Source of the DNA: Kitasatospora indigofera
GTDB lineage: Bacteria > Actinomycetota > Actinomycetes > Streptomycetales > Streptomycetaceae
Assembly: GCF_014655955.1 (NCBI RefSeq)
Contig: NZ_BNBO01000025.1
Span: 56,024 to 120,023, forward strand
Direction: 5' to 3'
Length of the DNA stretch: 64,000 bases
Shown here: one piece after another, positions 56,196 through 64,000 of the stretch
How positions within the stretch are numbered: position 1 is the stretch's first letter
Layout of the letters: each line of letters opens with the position of its first letter
Notes under the pieces: model-generated
Databases searched by the model: none
Told to the model about the DNA's origin: nothing
The model's input: the letters and a program-made list of their open reading frames with translations, nothing else
Translations under genes and position numbers: made by a program

Positions 56196-56939
56196 ATGCT
56201 CGAAGAGCCACCGCGTCACACCCGGCGCGGCCGCCCGTGGGCGCCTCCTCAGGGCTCGTCGGCCGAGATCAACCAGCTCGCCGAGATGCTCCGCACGCTG
56301 GTCGACGAGAGCGGCCTCACCGTCGGCGAACTCCAGCACCGGCTGCTGCCCGAGCACTTCCGGGAGGGCCAGCCGCCCAGCCGGGCCACCACCGCGCGCC
56401 GGCTCGCGGCGGAGAACCTGGAGAACGACTGGGAGTTCGTCGAGGCGGTCATCGACGTCACCTCCCACGAGGAGAACGAACAGCGGCTGCGGATCGGCTC
56501 CGCCCGCCGGCTGTGGGAGCGGGCACGGCGCGCCCCGACCCCGCCCGACCCCGCCCCGCAGGACGAGCAGCCGCAGGACGAGCAGGGTGCGGGACCGGAG
56601 GCGGAGTTCGTGGCGAACGGCGGCGGCGTCGTGCTGAACGACGCCGTCTTCAACGGCGGTGTCACCTTCACCACCCACGTCCGGAACGGGGCCGCGGGCA
56701 CCGCCTCGCAGGAGCAACTGGTCGAGTCGCAGCAGCAGGTCATCGCGCTGATGGCCGAACTCCTCGACGCCCAGCGGCAGCTTCGCGAGCTGAAGGACCA
56801 GCTGTACCGCTCGCACACCGCGCTCGACACCGTCCTGCGGCTGGTCGACGAGGAGCCCGCCGGCGAACGGCTGCGCAGGGCGGTCGCCCGGGCCCGCGAC
56901 CAGGGCGTGCTCCCGGCCGGGCGCTCGCCCCGGGAGTGA
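56196..56939 (+). CDS. HTH-like protein with beta segment and coiled coil
   Basis: A 247-residue protein; ATG 56196 follows GGAGG at five-base spacing. Residues about 25-75 (AEINQLAEMLRTLVDESGLTVGELQHRLL...SRATTARRLAAENL) look like the degenerate XRE-type HTH seen at the N-terminus of many streptomycete proteins. After an acidic Pro/Gln linker comes a short beta-rich block GGGVVLNDAVFNGGVTFTTHV, then a predicted coiled coil (about 172-225; QEQLVESQQQVIALMAELLDAQRQLRELKDQLYRSH). There is no enzymatic motif. Comparable HTH-plus-adaptor layouts occur in signalling or conflict systems of actinomycetes; that comparison is inference. Confidence 0.65.
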   Translation: MLEEPPRHTRRGRPWAPPQGSSAEINQLAEMLRTLVDESGLTVGELQHRLLPEHFREGQPPSRATTARRLAAENLENDWEFVEAVIDVTSHEENEQRLRIGSARRLWERARRAPTPPDPAPQDEQPQDEQGAGPEAEFVANGGGVVLNDAVFNGGVTFTTHVRNGAAGTASQEQLVESQQQVIALMAELLDAQRQLRELKDQLYRSHTALDTVLRLVDEEPAGERLRRAVARARDQGVLPAGRSPRE

Positions 56940-56997
56940 GGCCCGGGCGTCCAGGGTCACGGTCGCGGGCACCCCTCGGCGCCCGCGACCGGGCCGC

Positions 56998-58284
56998 TCA
57001 GCGCGAGGCGAGCGCCGAGAGCCGGCGCGCCGCGCGGTACTGGCGCAGCACCTGGGCGAAGGTGGTGTGCCCCTGGGTGGTGCGGGCGAAGGCCCGCCAG
57101 GCCGGGTCGACCAGGCAGACGGCCGCGTGGAAGAGGTGCGGACGGCGCTCGAAGGCCGCCAGCATCTGCTTGCCGGCGCGCATCTCCACGCCCAGGCCCG
57201 CCTTGATCGCGAAGGCGTAGTTGAGGGTCTGCCGGCGCACGTCGGTGCTGCCGTTCGCCTCGGCCACCTTCACGGCCCACTCCCCCGCGAGCCGGCCCGA
57301 GCGCAGCGCGTACGAGATGCCCTCCCGGGTCCACGGCTCCAGCAGCCCCGCGGCGTCGCCGGCGACCAGCACGCGGCCCCGGCTGAGCGGCGAGTCCTCG
57401 GCGCGGCAACGGGTCAGGTGCCCGGACTCCACGCTCGGGGTGAACCCGGCCAGGCCGAGCCGGCGGATGTAGTCGGCCAGGTACTGCTTGGTGCGCTCGC
57501 CGTCGCCGCGGGCCGAGATGACGCCCACGGTGAGGCTGCCCGACTCGGTCTTGGGGAAGACCCACCCGTAACTGCCGGGCAGCGGCCCCCAGTCGAGGTG
57601 GATCCGGCCGGCCCAGTGCCGGGAGATCTCCGCCGGGACGGGGATCTCCGCCTCCAGCCCGAGGTCGATCTGGTCGAAGGTCACCCCGACGTGGCGGCCG
57701 ACCCGGCCGGCGCTGCCGTCCGCGCCGACCACCGCGCGGGCCTCGAAGCGGCGCCCGTCGGTGGCGGTGACCACGACCGTCCGGTGGTCGCCGCCGCGCT
57801 GCTCCACGCCGCTGACGGTCACTCCGGTGACCAGCACGGCGCCGGCCTGCTTGGCGGCCTGCACCAGGCGCAGGTCGAACTCGTCCCGGTTGACCAGGCC
57901 GAACAGCATCCGCTTGGAGCGCCGGGTGCGGGTGAAGCGCCCGTCGTAGGCGAAGGTGACGGCGTGCACGCGGTCCTGCAGCGGCAGGACGAAGTCCGGC
58001 GGCAGGCTGTCCCTGGAGGGGCCGATGATGCCGCCGCCGCAGGTCTTGTAGCGGGGGTGCTCGGCCTTGTCGAGGAGCAGCACCCGGCGGCCCTGCGCGG
58101 CGGCGGCGTGGGCGGCGGAGGATCCCGCCGGACCGGCGCCGACCACCACCACGTCCCAGATGCCGTCGAGCGGTTCGGGCCCGGGCCCGGCCCCGGGGAG
58201 TGCTTCGGCGACCGGGCTGTCTGCACCCGCCGGGCGGTCTGCACCGAGCGGGCTGCGGGAAACGGAGCTACCGGAGTCTGTCAC
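56998..58284 (-). CDS. geranylgeranyl reductase-family FAD-dependent oxidoreductase
   Basis: A 428-residue flavoprotein. GTG 58284 (VTDSGSS) is taken as the start; TTG 58293 is possible. After 40 disordered residues comes the FAD dinucleotide motif DVVVVGAGPAGSSAAHAAA. HPRYKTCGGGI is the signature Cys-Gly-Gly segment of geranylgeranyl reductases. GADGSAGRVGRHVG and the second FAD motif RVLVAGDAAGLLEPWTREGISYALRSG follow. Such enzymes saturate isoprenoid chains, for example of menaquinone or lipids, using NAD(P)H or ferredoxin. In streptomycetes a homologue is often annotated near respiratory genes; none is seen here. Confidence 0.9.
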   Translation of the reverse strand: MTDSGSSVSRSPLGADRPAGADSPVAEALPGAGPGPEPLDGIWDVVVVGAGPAGSSAAHAAAAQGRRVLLLDKAEHPRYKTCGGGIIGPSRDSLPPDFVLPLQDRVHAVTFAYDGRFTRTRRSKRMLFGLVNRDEFDLRLVQAAKQAGAVLVTGVTVSGVEQRGGDHRTVVVTATDGRRFEARAVVGADGSAGRVGRHVGVTFDQIDLGLEAEIPVPAEISRHWAGRIHLDWGPLPGSYGWVFPKTESGSLTVGVISARGDGERTKQYLADYIRRLGLAGFTPSVESGHLTRCRAEDSPLSRGRVLVAGDAAGLLEPWTREGISYALRSGRLAGEWAVKVAEANGSTDVRRQTLNYAFAIKAGLGVEMRAGKQMLAAFERRPHLFHAAVCLVDPAWRAFARTTQGHTTFAQVLRQYRAARRLSALASR

Positions 58285-58441
58285 GTCGAGCAATCCTATG
58301 CGTCCACCGGCCCGGTCGGCCGCCCACCACCACGCTCGTGTCAGATTCCCCTCCCGGGGGCGGCCGGCGCACCCCTATGATCATGGCCATCCCCCTGTCG
58401 TGTTCACCCGAACCACCCCCTCGGAGAACCTGGAGCCCCCG

Positions 58442-59806
58442 ATGCCGCAGTTGTCCCTGGCCGACGCCGTCAGTTCGCTGATGGGACGGGCCCGCACCGA
58501 CCTCGCCGAGCTGGTGGCCTTCCCCTCGGTGGCCGACCCGCGCCAGTTCCCGGTCGAGGAGTGCGACAAGGCCGCCCGGTGGGTCGCCGACGCGTTCGCC
58601 GCCGAGGGCCTGACGGGTGTGCGGCTGCTGGACACCCCGGACGGCACCCGGTCCGTGTACGCCGAACTGCCGGGCCCGGCGGGCGCGCCGACGGTGCTGC
58701 TGTACTCGCACTACGACGTGCAGCCGCCGCTGGACGAGGCGGCCTGGGCGAGCCCGGCCTTCGAGCTGACCGAGCGGGACGGCCGCTGGTACGGGCGGGG
58801 CGCGGCGGACTGCAAGGGCAACATCCTGATGCACCTGACGGCGCTCCGGGCGCTGCGGGCGGTGGACGGCTCGTACCCGGTCGGCCTGAAGGTGATCGTC
58901 GAGGGCTCCGAGGAGCAGGGCACCGGCGGCCTGGAGCGGTACGCCGAGGCGCACCCCGAACTGCTGGCCGCCGACGTCATCGTGATCGGCGACACCGGCA
59001 ACTTCGCGCCGGGCCTGCCGACCGTCACGGCCTCGCTGCGCGGTATGACCGTGGTCGAGGTGACCGTCAGCACGCTGGCCGGAAACCTCCACTCGGGCGC
59101 CTTCGGCGGCGCCGCCCCGGACGCCCTGCAGGCCCTGGTGCGGGCGCTGGCCTCGCTGCACGACGAGCAGGGCGCGCTGACCGTCGAGGGTCTCGCGGCG
59201 GACCAGGCCTGGCCCGGCGTCGAGTACCCCGAGGCGCAGTTCCGGGCCGACGCCAAGGTGCTGGACGGCGTACGCCTGGTCGGGACGGGCAGCGTCGCGG
59301 ACCGGCTCTGGGCCCGGCCCGCCGTCACGGTGCTCGGCATCGACGCCCCGCCGGTGATCGGCGCCACCTCCTCCGTCCAGGCGAGCGCCAAGGCGCTGGT
59401 GAGCCTGCGGGTGCCGCCGGGCATGGCCACCGCCACCGCCCAGGACGCCCTGGTGGCGCACCTGGAGGCCGCGGTGCCGTTCGGCGCCCGGGTGCGGGTG
59501 GAGCGGCTCAGCGGCGGTGAGGCGTTCAGCGCGGACACCTCCGGCCCGGCCTACGGGGCGATGGGCGCGGCGATGCTGGAGGCCTTCGGCAAGGAGATGG
59601 TCGCCTCCGGCGAGGGCGGCTCGATCCCGCTCTGCAACACCCTGCGCACGCTCTACCCGCAGGCGGAGATCGTCCTGATCGGGGTCGAGGAGCCGACCAC
59701 CCAGATCCACGCGGTGAACGAGAGCGTCGACCCGCGGGAGCTTGAGCTGATGGCCCTCACCGAGGCGCTCTTCCTGCGCAACTACGCCGAGGCCCGCCGG
59801 GCCTGA
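58442..59806 (+). CDS. M20 family metallopeptidase/dipeptidase
   Basis: A 454-residue di-zinc peptidase from ATG 58442. Metal and catalytic residues are in order: YSHYDVQP (His and catalytic Asp), GAADCKGN (bridging Asp), EGSEEQGTGG (catalytic Glu-Glu), VIGDTGNF (Asp) and QIHAVNESV (His). The lid domain with GNLHSGAFGGAAPDALQALVRAL lies between, typical of the CNDP-like dipeptidase branch. It is cytoplasmic and should cleave dipeptides. Its last 25 bases overlap the 3' end of the convergent DUF4184 gene. Confidence 0.92.
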   Translation: MPQLSLADAVSSLMGRARTDLAELVAFPSVADPRQFPVEECDKAARWVADAFAAEGLTGVRLLDTPDGTRSVYAELPGPAGAPTVLLYSHYDVQPPLDEAAWASPAFELTERDGRWYGRGAADCKGNILMHLTALRALRAVDGSYPVGLKVIVEGSEEQGTGGLERYAEAHPELLAADVIVIGDTGNFAPGLPTVTASLRGMTVVEVTVSTLAGNLHSGAFGGAAPDALQALVRALASLHDEQGALTVEGLAADQAWPGVEYPEAQFRADAKVLDGVRLVGTGSVADRLWARPAVTVLGIDAPPVIGATSSVQASAKALVSLRVPPGMATATAQDALVAHLEAAVPFGARVRVERLSGGEAFSADTSGPAYGAMGAAMLEAFGKEMVASGEGGSIPLCNTLRTLYPQAEIVLIGVEEPTTQIHAVNESVDPRELELMALTEALFLRNYAEARRA

Positions 59807-60621
59807 ACCGGCGTCCGCTCCCCCGCGCCGTCCGGCGCGGGGTGCGGCGGACCCTGCCGACGGCCGCGCCGCTGCCGGAGCCGCGCGGCCGTCGCGTACC
59901 CGGCGGCGCCCACGGTCAGGCCGGCGCCGGCGCCGAAGCAGAATTCGGCGATCAGCTGGCGTTCGGTGCCGGCCAGCCGGTGCGCCACCCCGGCCGCCGT
60001 CGCCGCGACGATCAGGGCGACCCCGGTCCGCCGCACCGCGGCGGGCGGCCGGTCGACCGGGACCCCCGGCCTGGCCCGGTCCGCCTCGCGCACCACGAAC
60101 CGGGCCAGCACCCCGAGGGCGACGGCCGAGGAGCCGTACTGCAGCACGGTGTAGAGCGGGAGTCCGCCGGGCACCCGGGCGTTCAGGACGGGCAGGACGG
60201 CCCCGAACCGGCCGCCGTGGGTGAACGCGTCCCAGCCGACGTGGGTGGCGGCGCCGAGGGCGGCCGAGGCCGCGAACCAGCCGGCCCTGGCCGCGCCGGG
60301 CCTGTCGGGGCCCGGCGCGGTGACCGACTCGACGGCCCGGGCCCAGCGTTCCGGCAGCAGCGCGACCAGCGGCCCGCGCAGCAGACCGTGCCACCCGGCC
60401 ACCAGGGCGGCGGCGAGCACCACGTCCACCGTCGGCACCGCCCACCACTGGTGGGTCAGGTCGCCCCGGCCGTACACCCCGGGCAGCAGGGAGTCGGCGA
60501 AGAACAGCACGTCGGGGGCCATCGACCCGGCCACCAGCGCCGAGGCGACCAGCGGGCCGCGGGCTCTGGCGCCGTCCAGGAACGGCAGGACGGCGGCGAC
60601 GTGGCTGAGCGTGAACGGCAT
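59782..60621 (-). CDS. DUF4184 family membrane protein
   Basis: A 279-residue integral membrane protein. ATG 60621 gives MPFTLSHVAAVLPFLDG, the family N-terminus, with VASALVAGSMAPDVLFFAD following. Other signatures are LTHQWWAVPTVDVVLAAALVAGWH and AALGAATHVGWDAFTHGG, whose His/Asp residues resemble a metal-binding membrane hydrolase (metal-dependent YdjM-like) site. About six to seven membrane segments are present, and the tail is basic. Function is unknown. Its stop lies inside the 3' end of the M20 peptidase gene on the opposite strand. Confidence 0.85.
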   Translation of the reverse strand: MPFTLSHVAAVLPFLDGARARGPLVASALVAGSMAPDVLFFADSLLPGVYGRGDLTHQWWAVPTVDVVLAAALVAGWHGLLRGPLVALLPERWARAVESVTAPGPDRPGAARAGWFAASAALGAATHVGWDAFTHGGRFGAVLPVLNARVPGGLPLYTVLQYGSSAVALGVLARFVVREADRARPGVPVDRPPAAVRRTGVALIVAATAAGVAHRLAGTERQLIAEFCFGAGAGLTVGAAGYATAARLRQRRGRRQGPPHPAPDGAGERTPVQARRASA

Positions 60622-60674
60622 GCCCCCATCCTGCCCGGTCCGCTCCGCCGGCGCCGCCGAACGGGCCGCCCGGA

Positions 60675-60716
60675 CCTGCGGGGGCGGGCCTGCGGGGGCG
60701 GACCTGCGGGGGCGGC
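60675..60716. repeat. 14-bp tandem repeat, three copies
   Basis: CCTGCGGGGGCGGN three times in direct tandem, differing only at the last base. It is G-rich on the + strand and quadruplex-capable. Confidence 0.9.
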
Positions 60717-60758
60717 CGCCGAGGTCCGGCCGGGAGCGGGAGCGGGCTCTCGGCTGGC

Positions 60759-60795
60759 GCGTCACCGGACGGCGGGTGCGTCACCGGACGGCGGG
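60759..60795. repeat. 19-bp-period tandem repeat, two copies
   Basis: GCGTCACCGGACGGCGGG at 60759-60776 and again at 60778-60795, one base apart. Confidence 0.9.
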
Positions 60796-60969
60796 CCGGA
60801 GGACCGGCGGACGGGCCGTCAGGCGGACACCGCACGCGGCCGTCCCGAAGGGGGCGGGGCCCGGCGTGGACGACTCCGCGTGGACGCCCGCGACAAGAAA
60901 GGGACCGGCGCGCGAAGGCCCGGCGTGGACCGGCTCCGCCGCCGGCTCCGGGAACGGCCGCCCCGCGGC

Positions 60970-62094
60970 TCAGGCCGCGTCGACCGCGCCGGCCGGGCCG
61001 CCGGCCCGGCCCCCGGTGGGCAGGCTCCCCGCCGGCAGGCTGCCCGCCGGCAGGCCCTCGGCGGCCGGCAGCCCGGCCTCCAGGTAGCGCAACTCGCCCC
61101 GCCGGCGGGCGTCCAGGGCGGCGGCCAGCCGGCGGTGCCGGCCGGGGGTGAGCAGCCCGGCGGCCTCGTCCAGGGTGACGAAGCGCGAGCCGCGCAGCTC
61201 GTCGGCCGGCAGCCGCAGGCCGTGCCGGGCGGCGGCGTCCAGCCGGCCGCCGTCGTAGACCAGGCGCAGGCCGCCCCGCCGCGGGCCGGTTCTGGGCTCC
61301 CAGTCGACGGCGAGCAGGCGCAGGTCGGAGGCGTCCAGGCGCAGGCCCAGCTCCTCGGCGGTCTCCCGCAGGGCGGCGTCGGTGGGGGCCTCGCCGCGTT
61401 CCACCACACCGCCGGGGAACTCCCAGGCGGGTTTGTACACGGGGTCGACCAGCAGCACCCGGTCCTGCTCGTCGAAGAGCAGCACGGCGGCGGCGACGGT
61501 GTCCCCGGTGCTGTCGGTGCTCTGCACGATCGGACAGCGGGCCGCGCCGTCCTTGACCAGCTCGGCGAGGCGTTCGGCGGTCTGGCCCGGGGTCAGCGCG
61601 CCGGTGTCGATCAGCTCGGCGTCGCGGCTGAGCCAGCGCCGGGCGGCGCGGTAGCGGGGCAGGTGCTCCAGGCCCCACTCCCGGACCCGGGCGCTGCGCT
61701 CGGGCTGGCCGGGGTAGGCGTCCCGGCCCTCGATCCGGTCGCGCAGGATCGTTTCGGCAGGGTCGAGGACGAAGTGGTGCACCGCGAGCCCGCGGGCGGC
61801 CAGGCCGCCGAACATCTCGTCCCGGTACTCCTCCCGCAGCACGGTCATCGGGACGACGAGCGGCCCCGGCACCTCGCTCAGCAGCGCCGCGGCGTACTCC
61901 GGCACCAGCCGCCGCCAGGACGGCAGGTCCTGGAAGTCGGACAGTTCGGCGGCCCGCTCGGCCGGCAGCATCCGGGCCAGCCCGTAGCCGACCGCTTCGG
62001 GGTCGAACAGCAGGCTTCCCGGGAGCAGTTCCACCAGCTCGCGACAGGCGCTGGTCTTGCCCGCGCCGAACGTGCCATTGACCCAGACGATCAC
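60970..62094 (-). CDS. P-loop kinase-like / NUDIX hydrolase fusion
   Basis: A 374-residue two-domain protein from GTG 62094. The N-terminal 180 residues are a P-loop NTPase of the AAA_18/zeta-toxin-like kinase type: VNGTFGAGKTSACREL (Walker A at the very N-terminus), LLFDPEAVGYGL and VVPMTVLREEYRDEM. The NUDIX domain (about 195-330) has the box GGVVERGEAPTDAALRETAEELG, with the REtAEEL core intact. The C-terminus repeats LPAGS. The NUDIX half should hydrolyse a nucleoside diphosphate linked to another moiety; the kinase half may make or process the same metabolite. It precedes nothing in its transcript that suggests the pathway. Confidence 0.85.
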   Translation of the reverse strand: MIVWVNGTFGAGKTSACRELVELLPGSLLFDPEAVGYGLARMLPAERAAELSDFQDLPSWRRLVPEYAAALLSEVPGPLVVPMTVLREEYRDEMFGGLAARGLAVHHFVLDPAETILRDRIEGRDAYPGQPERSARVREWGLEHLPRYRAARRWLSRDAELIDTGALTPGQTAERLAELVKDGAARCPIVQSTDSTGDTVAAAVLLFDEQDRVLLVDPVYKPAWEFPGGVVERGEAPTDAALRETAEELGLRLDASDLRLLAVDWEPRTGPRRGGLRLVYDGGRLDAAARHGLRLPADELRGSRFVTLDEAAGLLTPGRHRRLAAALDARRRGELRYLEAGLPAAEGLPAGSLPAGSLPTGGRAGGPAGAVDAA

Positions 62095-62317
62095 GACGTC
62101 CCCTGCCCTAGATCCGCCCGGCGACGATCGCCCCCGGGCGCGCGGCCCGGCGATCCGCGGCCCGCGCCAGTGAAGGTGGTACCCGCTGCGGAGCGGTCCC
62201 CATGCCTGCCCCTCGCTCCGGCCGTCACTTACCGGCCTCGGCCGTTGTCAGCGGCATGTGCCCGGCCGAGGGCCCCGGCGGCGGCCCGGACGGTCCGCCC
62301 GGGGCCGCCCGCGCGGG

Positions 62318-63259
62318 TCAGCGCCCGGCCGCCCGGATCGCGGCCGCCGCCGCGCCGACCAGGCCCGCCTCGCCGCCGAGCAGGGCCGGGCGGACCTCCA
62401 GCCCCTGGACGAAGGAGAGGGTCGCGTACGAGCCGAGCCACCTGCGCAGCGGGCCGAACAGCACCTCCCCGCTCTGCGCCACGCCGCCGCCGATCACCAC
62501 GACCTCCAGTTCGACCAGGGCGGCGGTGGCCGCGATCCCGGCCGCCAGGGCCTGGGCCGCCCGGTCGAAGGCCGCCAGCGCGATCGGGTCGCCCTGGCCG
62601 GCGGCCGCGGCGACGGCCGTGGCGGAGGCGTCGTCGCCGGCCGGCCGCCAGCCCGCCGCGGCCGCCCGGGCGGCGATCGCGGTACCGCTGGCCAGGCCCT
62701 CCAGGCAGCCCCGGCCGCCGCAGGGGCAGGGGGCGCCGTCCAGGTCGACGCTGATGTGCCCGATGTGCCCGGCGTTGCCGCTGGGCCCCGGGTGGAGCGC
62801 CCCGTCGAGCACCAGGCCGCCGCCGACGCCGGTGGAGACCACCATGCAGAGCGCGTTCCGGTGCCCGCGGGCCGCGCCCCGCCAGTGCTCGGCGGCGGTC
62901 ATCGCGACGCCGTCGCCGGTCAGCACCACCGGCAGCCCGGGCACCAGCTCCCGGACCCGGGCGACCAGCGGGAAGTCCCGCCAGCCGGTGATGTTCACGG
63001 GGCTGACCAGCCCGCGGAGGCCGTCCACCGGCCCGGCGCTGCCGAGGCCGACCCGCTCGACCCGGGCCCATTCGGGAGCCCCGGCGAGTTCGGCCAGCAC
63101 CTCGGCGACGGCGGCGAACACCGCCTCGCCGGGCTCCGCGGCCGGCGTCGGACGCCGGGTCCGCCGGGACAGCCGGCCGTCCTCGGCGCCGACCAGCGCC
63201 CCCGCGATCTTCGTACCGCCGATGTCGACGGCTGCCACCAGGGCCTGCTCGCTGCTCAC
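62318..63259 (-). CDS. ROK family sugar kinase (glucokinase-like)
   Basis: A 313-residue ROK kinase from GTG 63259. The ATP-phosphate motif is AAVDIGGTKIAGALVG. LTGDGVAMTAAEHWRGAARG contains the catalytic Asp, where the usual N-D pair reads GDG. VVSTGVGGGLVLDG follows, and the zinc motif is CPCGGRGCLEGLASG. There is no HTH, so it is an enzyme rather than a regulator. It should phosphorylate glucose or a related hexose. It could take up glucose released by the alpha-glucan and other glycosidase systems, but is not linked to them in the sequence. Confidence 0.9.
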   Translation of the reverse strand: MSSEQALVAAVDIGGTKIAGALVGAEDGRLSRRTRRPTPAAEPGEAVFAAVAEVLAELAGAPEWARVERVGLGSAGPVDGLRGLVSPVNITGWRDFPLVARVRELVPGLPVVLTGDGVAMTAAEHWRGAARGHRNALCMVVSTGVGGGLVLDGALHPGPSGNAGHIGHISVDLDGAPCPCGGRGCLEGLASGTAIAARAAAAGWRPAGDDASATAVAAAAGQGDPIALAAFDRAAQALAAGIAATAALVELEVVVIGGGVAQSGEVLFGPLRRWLGSYATLSFVQGLEVRPALLGGEAGLVGAAAAAIRAAGR

Positions 63260-63305
63260 AGCGTCCGACCCTACTCCGGGCCCGGGCCGGCGCGGCCGCC
63301 GCAGG

Positions 63306-63342
63306 CCGAGGTGCCGCCGGCGCAACGCCGACGGCACCTCGG
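63306..63342 (-). terminator. terminator after the NlpC/P60 gene
   Basis: CCGAGGTGCCG (63306-63316) pairs with CGGCACCTCGG (63332-63342), with extra inner pairing, 21 bases beyond the stop at 63364 on the minus strand. Confidence 0.8.
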
Positions 63343-63363
63343 GGCCGGTTGTGTGCGGAGGGG

Positions 63364-64000
63364 TCAGGGGCGGCCCATGTAGTTCGGGTAGTAGCCGCTG
63401 CTGATGCCCGAGACCCGGATGTCGGTCCCGGGGCGGGCGGCCTCCACGTACTGGTTGCCGCCCAGGTAGATGGCGACGTGCTCGATGCCGCGGGCGGTGC
63501 CGTCCTCGGACCAGAACAACAGGTCGCCGCGGCGCAGCTCGCTCGCCCGCACCGGGGTGGTGGCCGCGTACTGGTCGTTGGCGACCCGCGGCAGGTCGAC
63601 CCCGGCGCGCCGGAAGGCCTGCTGGACCAGGCCCGAGCAGTCGTAGCCGTCGGGGCCGTTGCCGGCCGTCTTGAACGGCTTGCCGAGCTGGTCGAGCGCG
63701 AAGGCGACCGCCGCCTCGAAGTCGCCGCTCTCCGCGGCCGAGGCCGGCACGGTGTCCGAGGAGGCCGGGACGGCGGCGCCGCCGGCGCCGGTGCGCTGCT
63801 GGTAGACGTCGTAGTGACTGGTCCACCGCCACTGGCCCTGACTGTTCCTGAACCAGTAGACCGAACCGTCCCAGCCCTGCGTGATCCCACCCGCCGACGA
63901 GGCCTTCACCGCCGAGCCGGCGGCCGCACCACCCGTCCGCGACCGGTAGACGTCGTAGTGACTGGTCCACCGCCACTGGCCCTGACTGTTCCTGAACCAG
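63364..64000 (-). CDS. NlpC/P60 family cell-wall hydrolase, 5' end outside window
   Basis: The last 211 residues of a peptidoglycan endopeptidase; the gene runs off the right edge. The catalytic domain (last 125 residues) has the Cys in GYDCSGLVQQAFRRAGVDLPR and the His in GIEHVAIYLGGNQYVEA, with the third polar residue further on. Upstream are at least two 48-residue repeats containing VYWFRNSQGQWRWTSHYDVY, aromatic-rich modules presumably for wall binding, separated by Ser/Ala-rich linkers. NlpC/P60 enzymes cut gamma-D-Glu to diamino acid bonds. Being partial, its signal peptide cannot be checked. Confidence 0.88.
   Translation of the reverse strand, partial: WFRNSQGQWRWTSHYDVYRSRTGGAAAGSAVKASSAGGITQGWDGSVYWFRNSQGQWRWTSHYDVYQQRTGAGGAAVPASSDTVPASAAESGDFEAAVAFALDQLGKPFKTAGNGPDGYDCSGLVQQAFRRAGVDLPRVANDQYAATTPVRASELRRGDLLFWSEDGTARGIEHVAIYLGGNQYVEAARPGTDIRVSGISSGYYPNYMGRP
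63801..64000 (-). repeat. 144-bp direct repeat in the NlpC/P60 gene
   Basis: The 56 bases at 63801-63856 are identical to 63945-64000 (up to the window edge). The period of 144 bp is 48 codons, so the aromatic module is tandemly duplicated and may continue beyond the window. Confidence 0.85.

Larger units (their letters stand above)
60622..60969. other. 348-base intergenic region with two minisatellites
   Basis: Holds a triplicated 14-mer (60675-60716) and a duplicated 18-mer of period 19 (60759-60795), plus two partial GGCCCGGCGTGGAC copies (60860-60930). No gene supported. Confidence 0.6.

Overview
The window is chromosomal DNA of a very high-GC actinomycete, most likely Streptomycetaceae (Streptomyces or Kitasatospora). 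The evidence is the near-total G/C at third codon positions, frequent GTG and TTG starts, a mycothiol-type maleylpyruvate isomerase protein, an LAXTG-type (sortase E) surface protein, an MscL with a C-terminal four-Cys tail, a CBM2-FnIII-GH18 chitinase preceded by streptomycete chitinase repeats, and a sugar ABC transporter without its own ATPase. About 53 protein genes (one cut by the right edge, one frameshifted) and one tRNA were found. No phage, insertion sequence, CRISPR array or rRNA was seen.

Layout. 1-8.2 kb: small membrane protein, NodB-type deacetylase, Glu/Asp racemase, HpnB-type glycosyltransferase, methyltransferase, a flavodoxin/hydrolase pair divergent from its TetR regulator, and a DsbA-like lipoprotein with a CxxS active site. 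8.6-11 kb: NCS1 permease and slipin. 11.3-17.3 kb: three GT-B glycosyltransferases and a GNAT enzyme, a likely glycoconjugate locus. 17.5-25.8 kb: MscL, a Gly/Gln-rich protein, MOSC protein, a beta-helix/AAA+ fusion, GNAT, DeoR, and a TetR gene divergent from a DUF4267 gene across two perfect operator copies. 25.9-30.7 kb: large LAHTG-anchored DUF11 protein, a Cds1-like PLP enzyme, and a 67-aa protein.

30.7-40.5 kb is the most coherent system: GH13 alpha-glucosidase, a secreted multi-CBM protein with a GH87-like (alpha-1,3-glucanase) catalytic region, two permeases, a lipoprotein binding protein and a LacI repressor. It has a near-consensus promoter, candidate operators and a 50-nt perfect terminator palindrome. 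I read it as an alpha-glucan uptake and degradation locus: the secreted enzyme cuts polymer, the ABC system imports oligosaccharides, the GH13 enzyme splits them, and the LacI protein senses the product.

40.6-53 kb: phosphotransferase-fold protein, ROK regulator divergent from a probably leaderless MFS gene, HutD, a frameshifted gene coupled to a hexapeptide acyltransferase, mycothiol-type isomerase, enoyl-CoA hydratase, ATP-grasp, an atypical tRNA-Glu(UUC), GNAT, and an MFS/ArsR divergent pair. 53-64 kb: chitinase, a small protein and an HTH/coiled-coil protein behind a structured leader, geranylgeranyl-reductase-type flavoprotein, M20 peptidase, DUF4184 membrane protein, P-loop/NUDIX fusion, ROK glucokinase, and an NlpC/P60 hydrolase running off the right edge. 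All assignments are by reading motifs; no database search was run.
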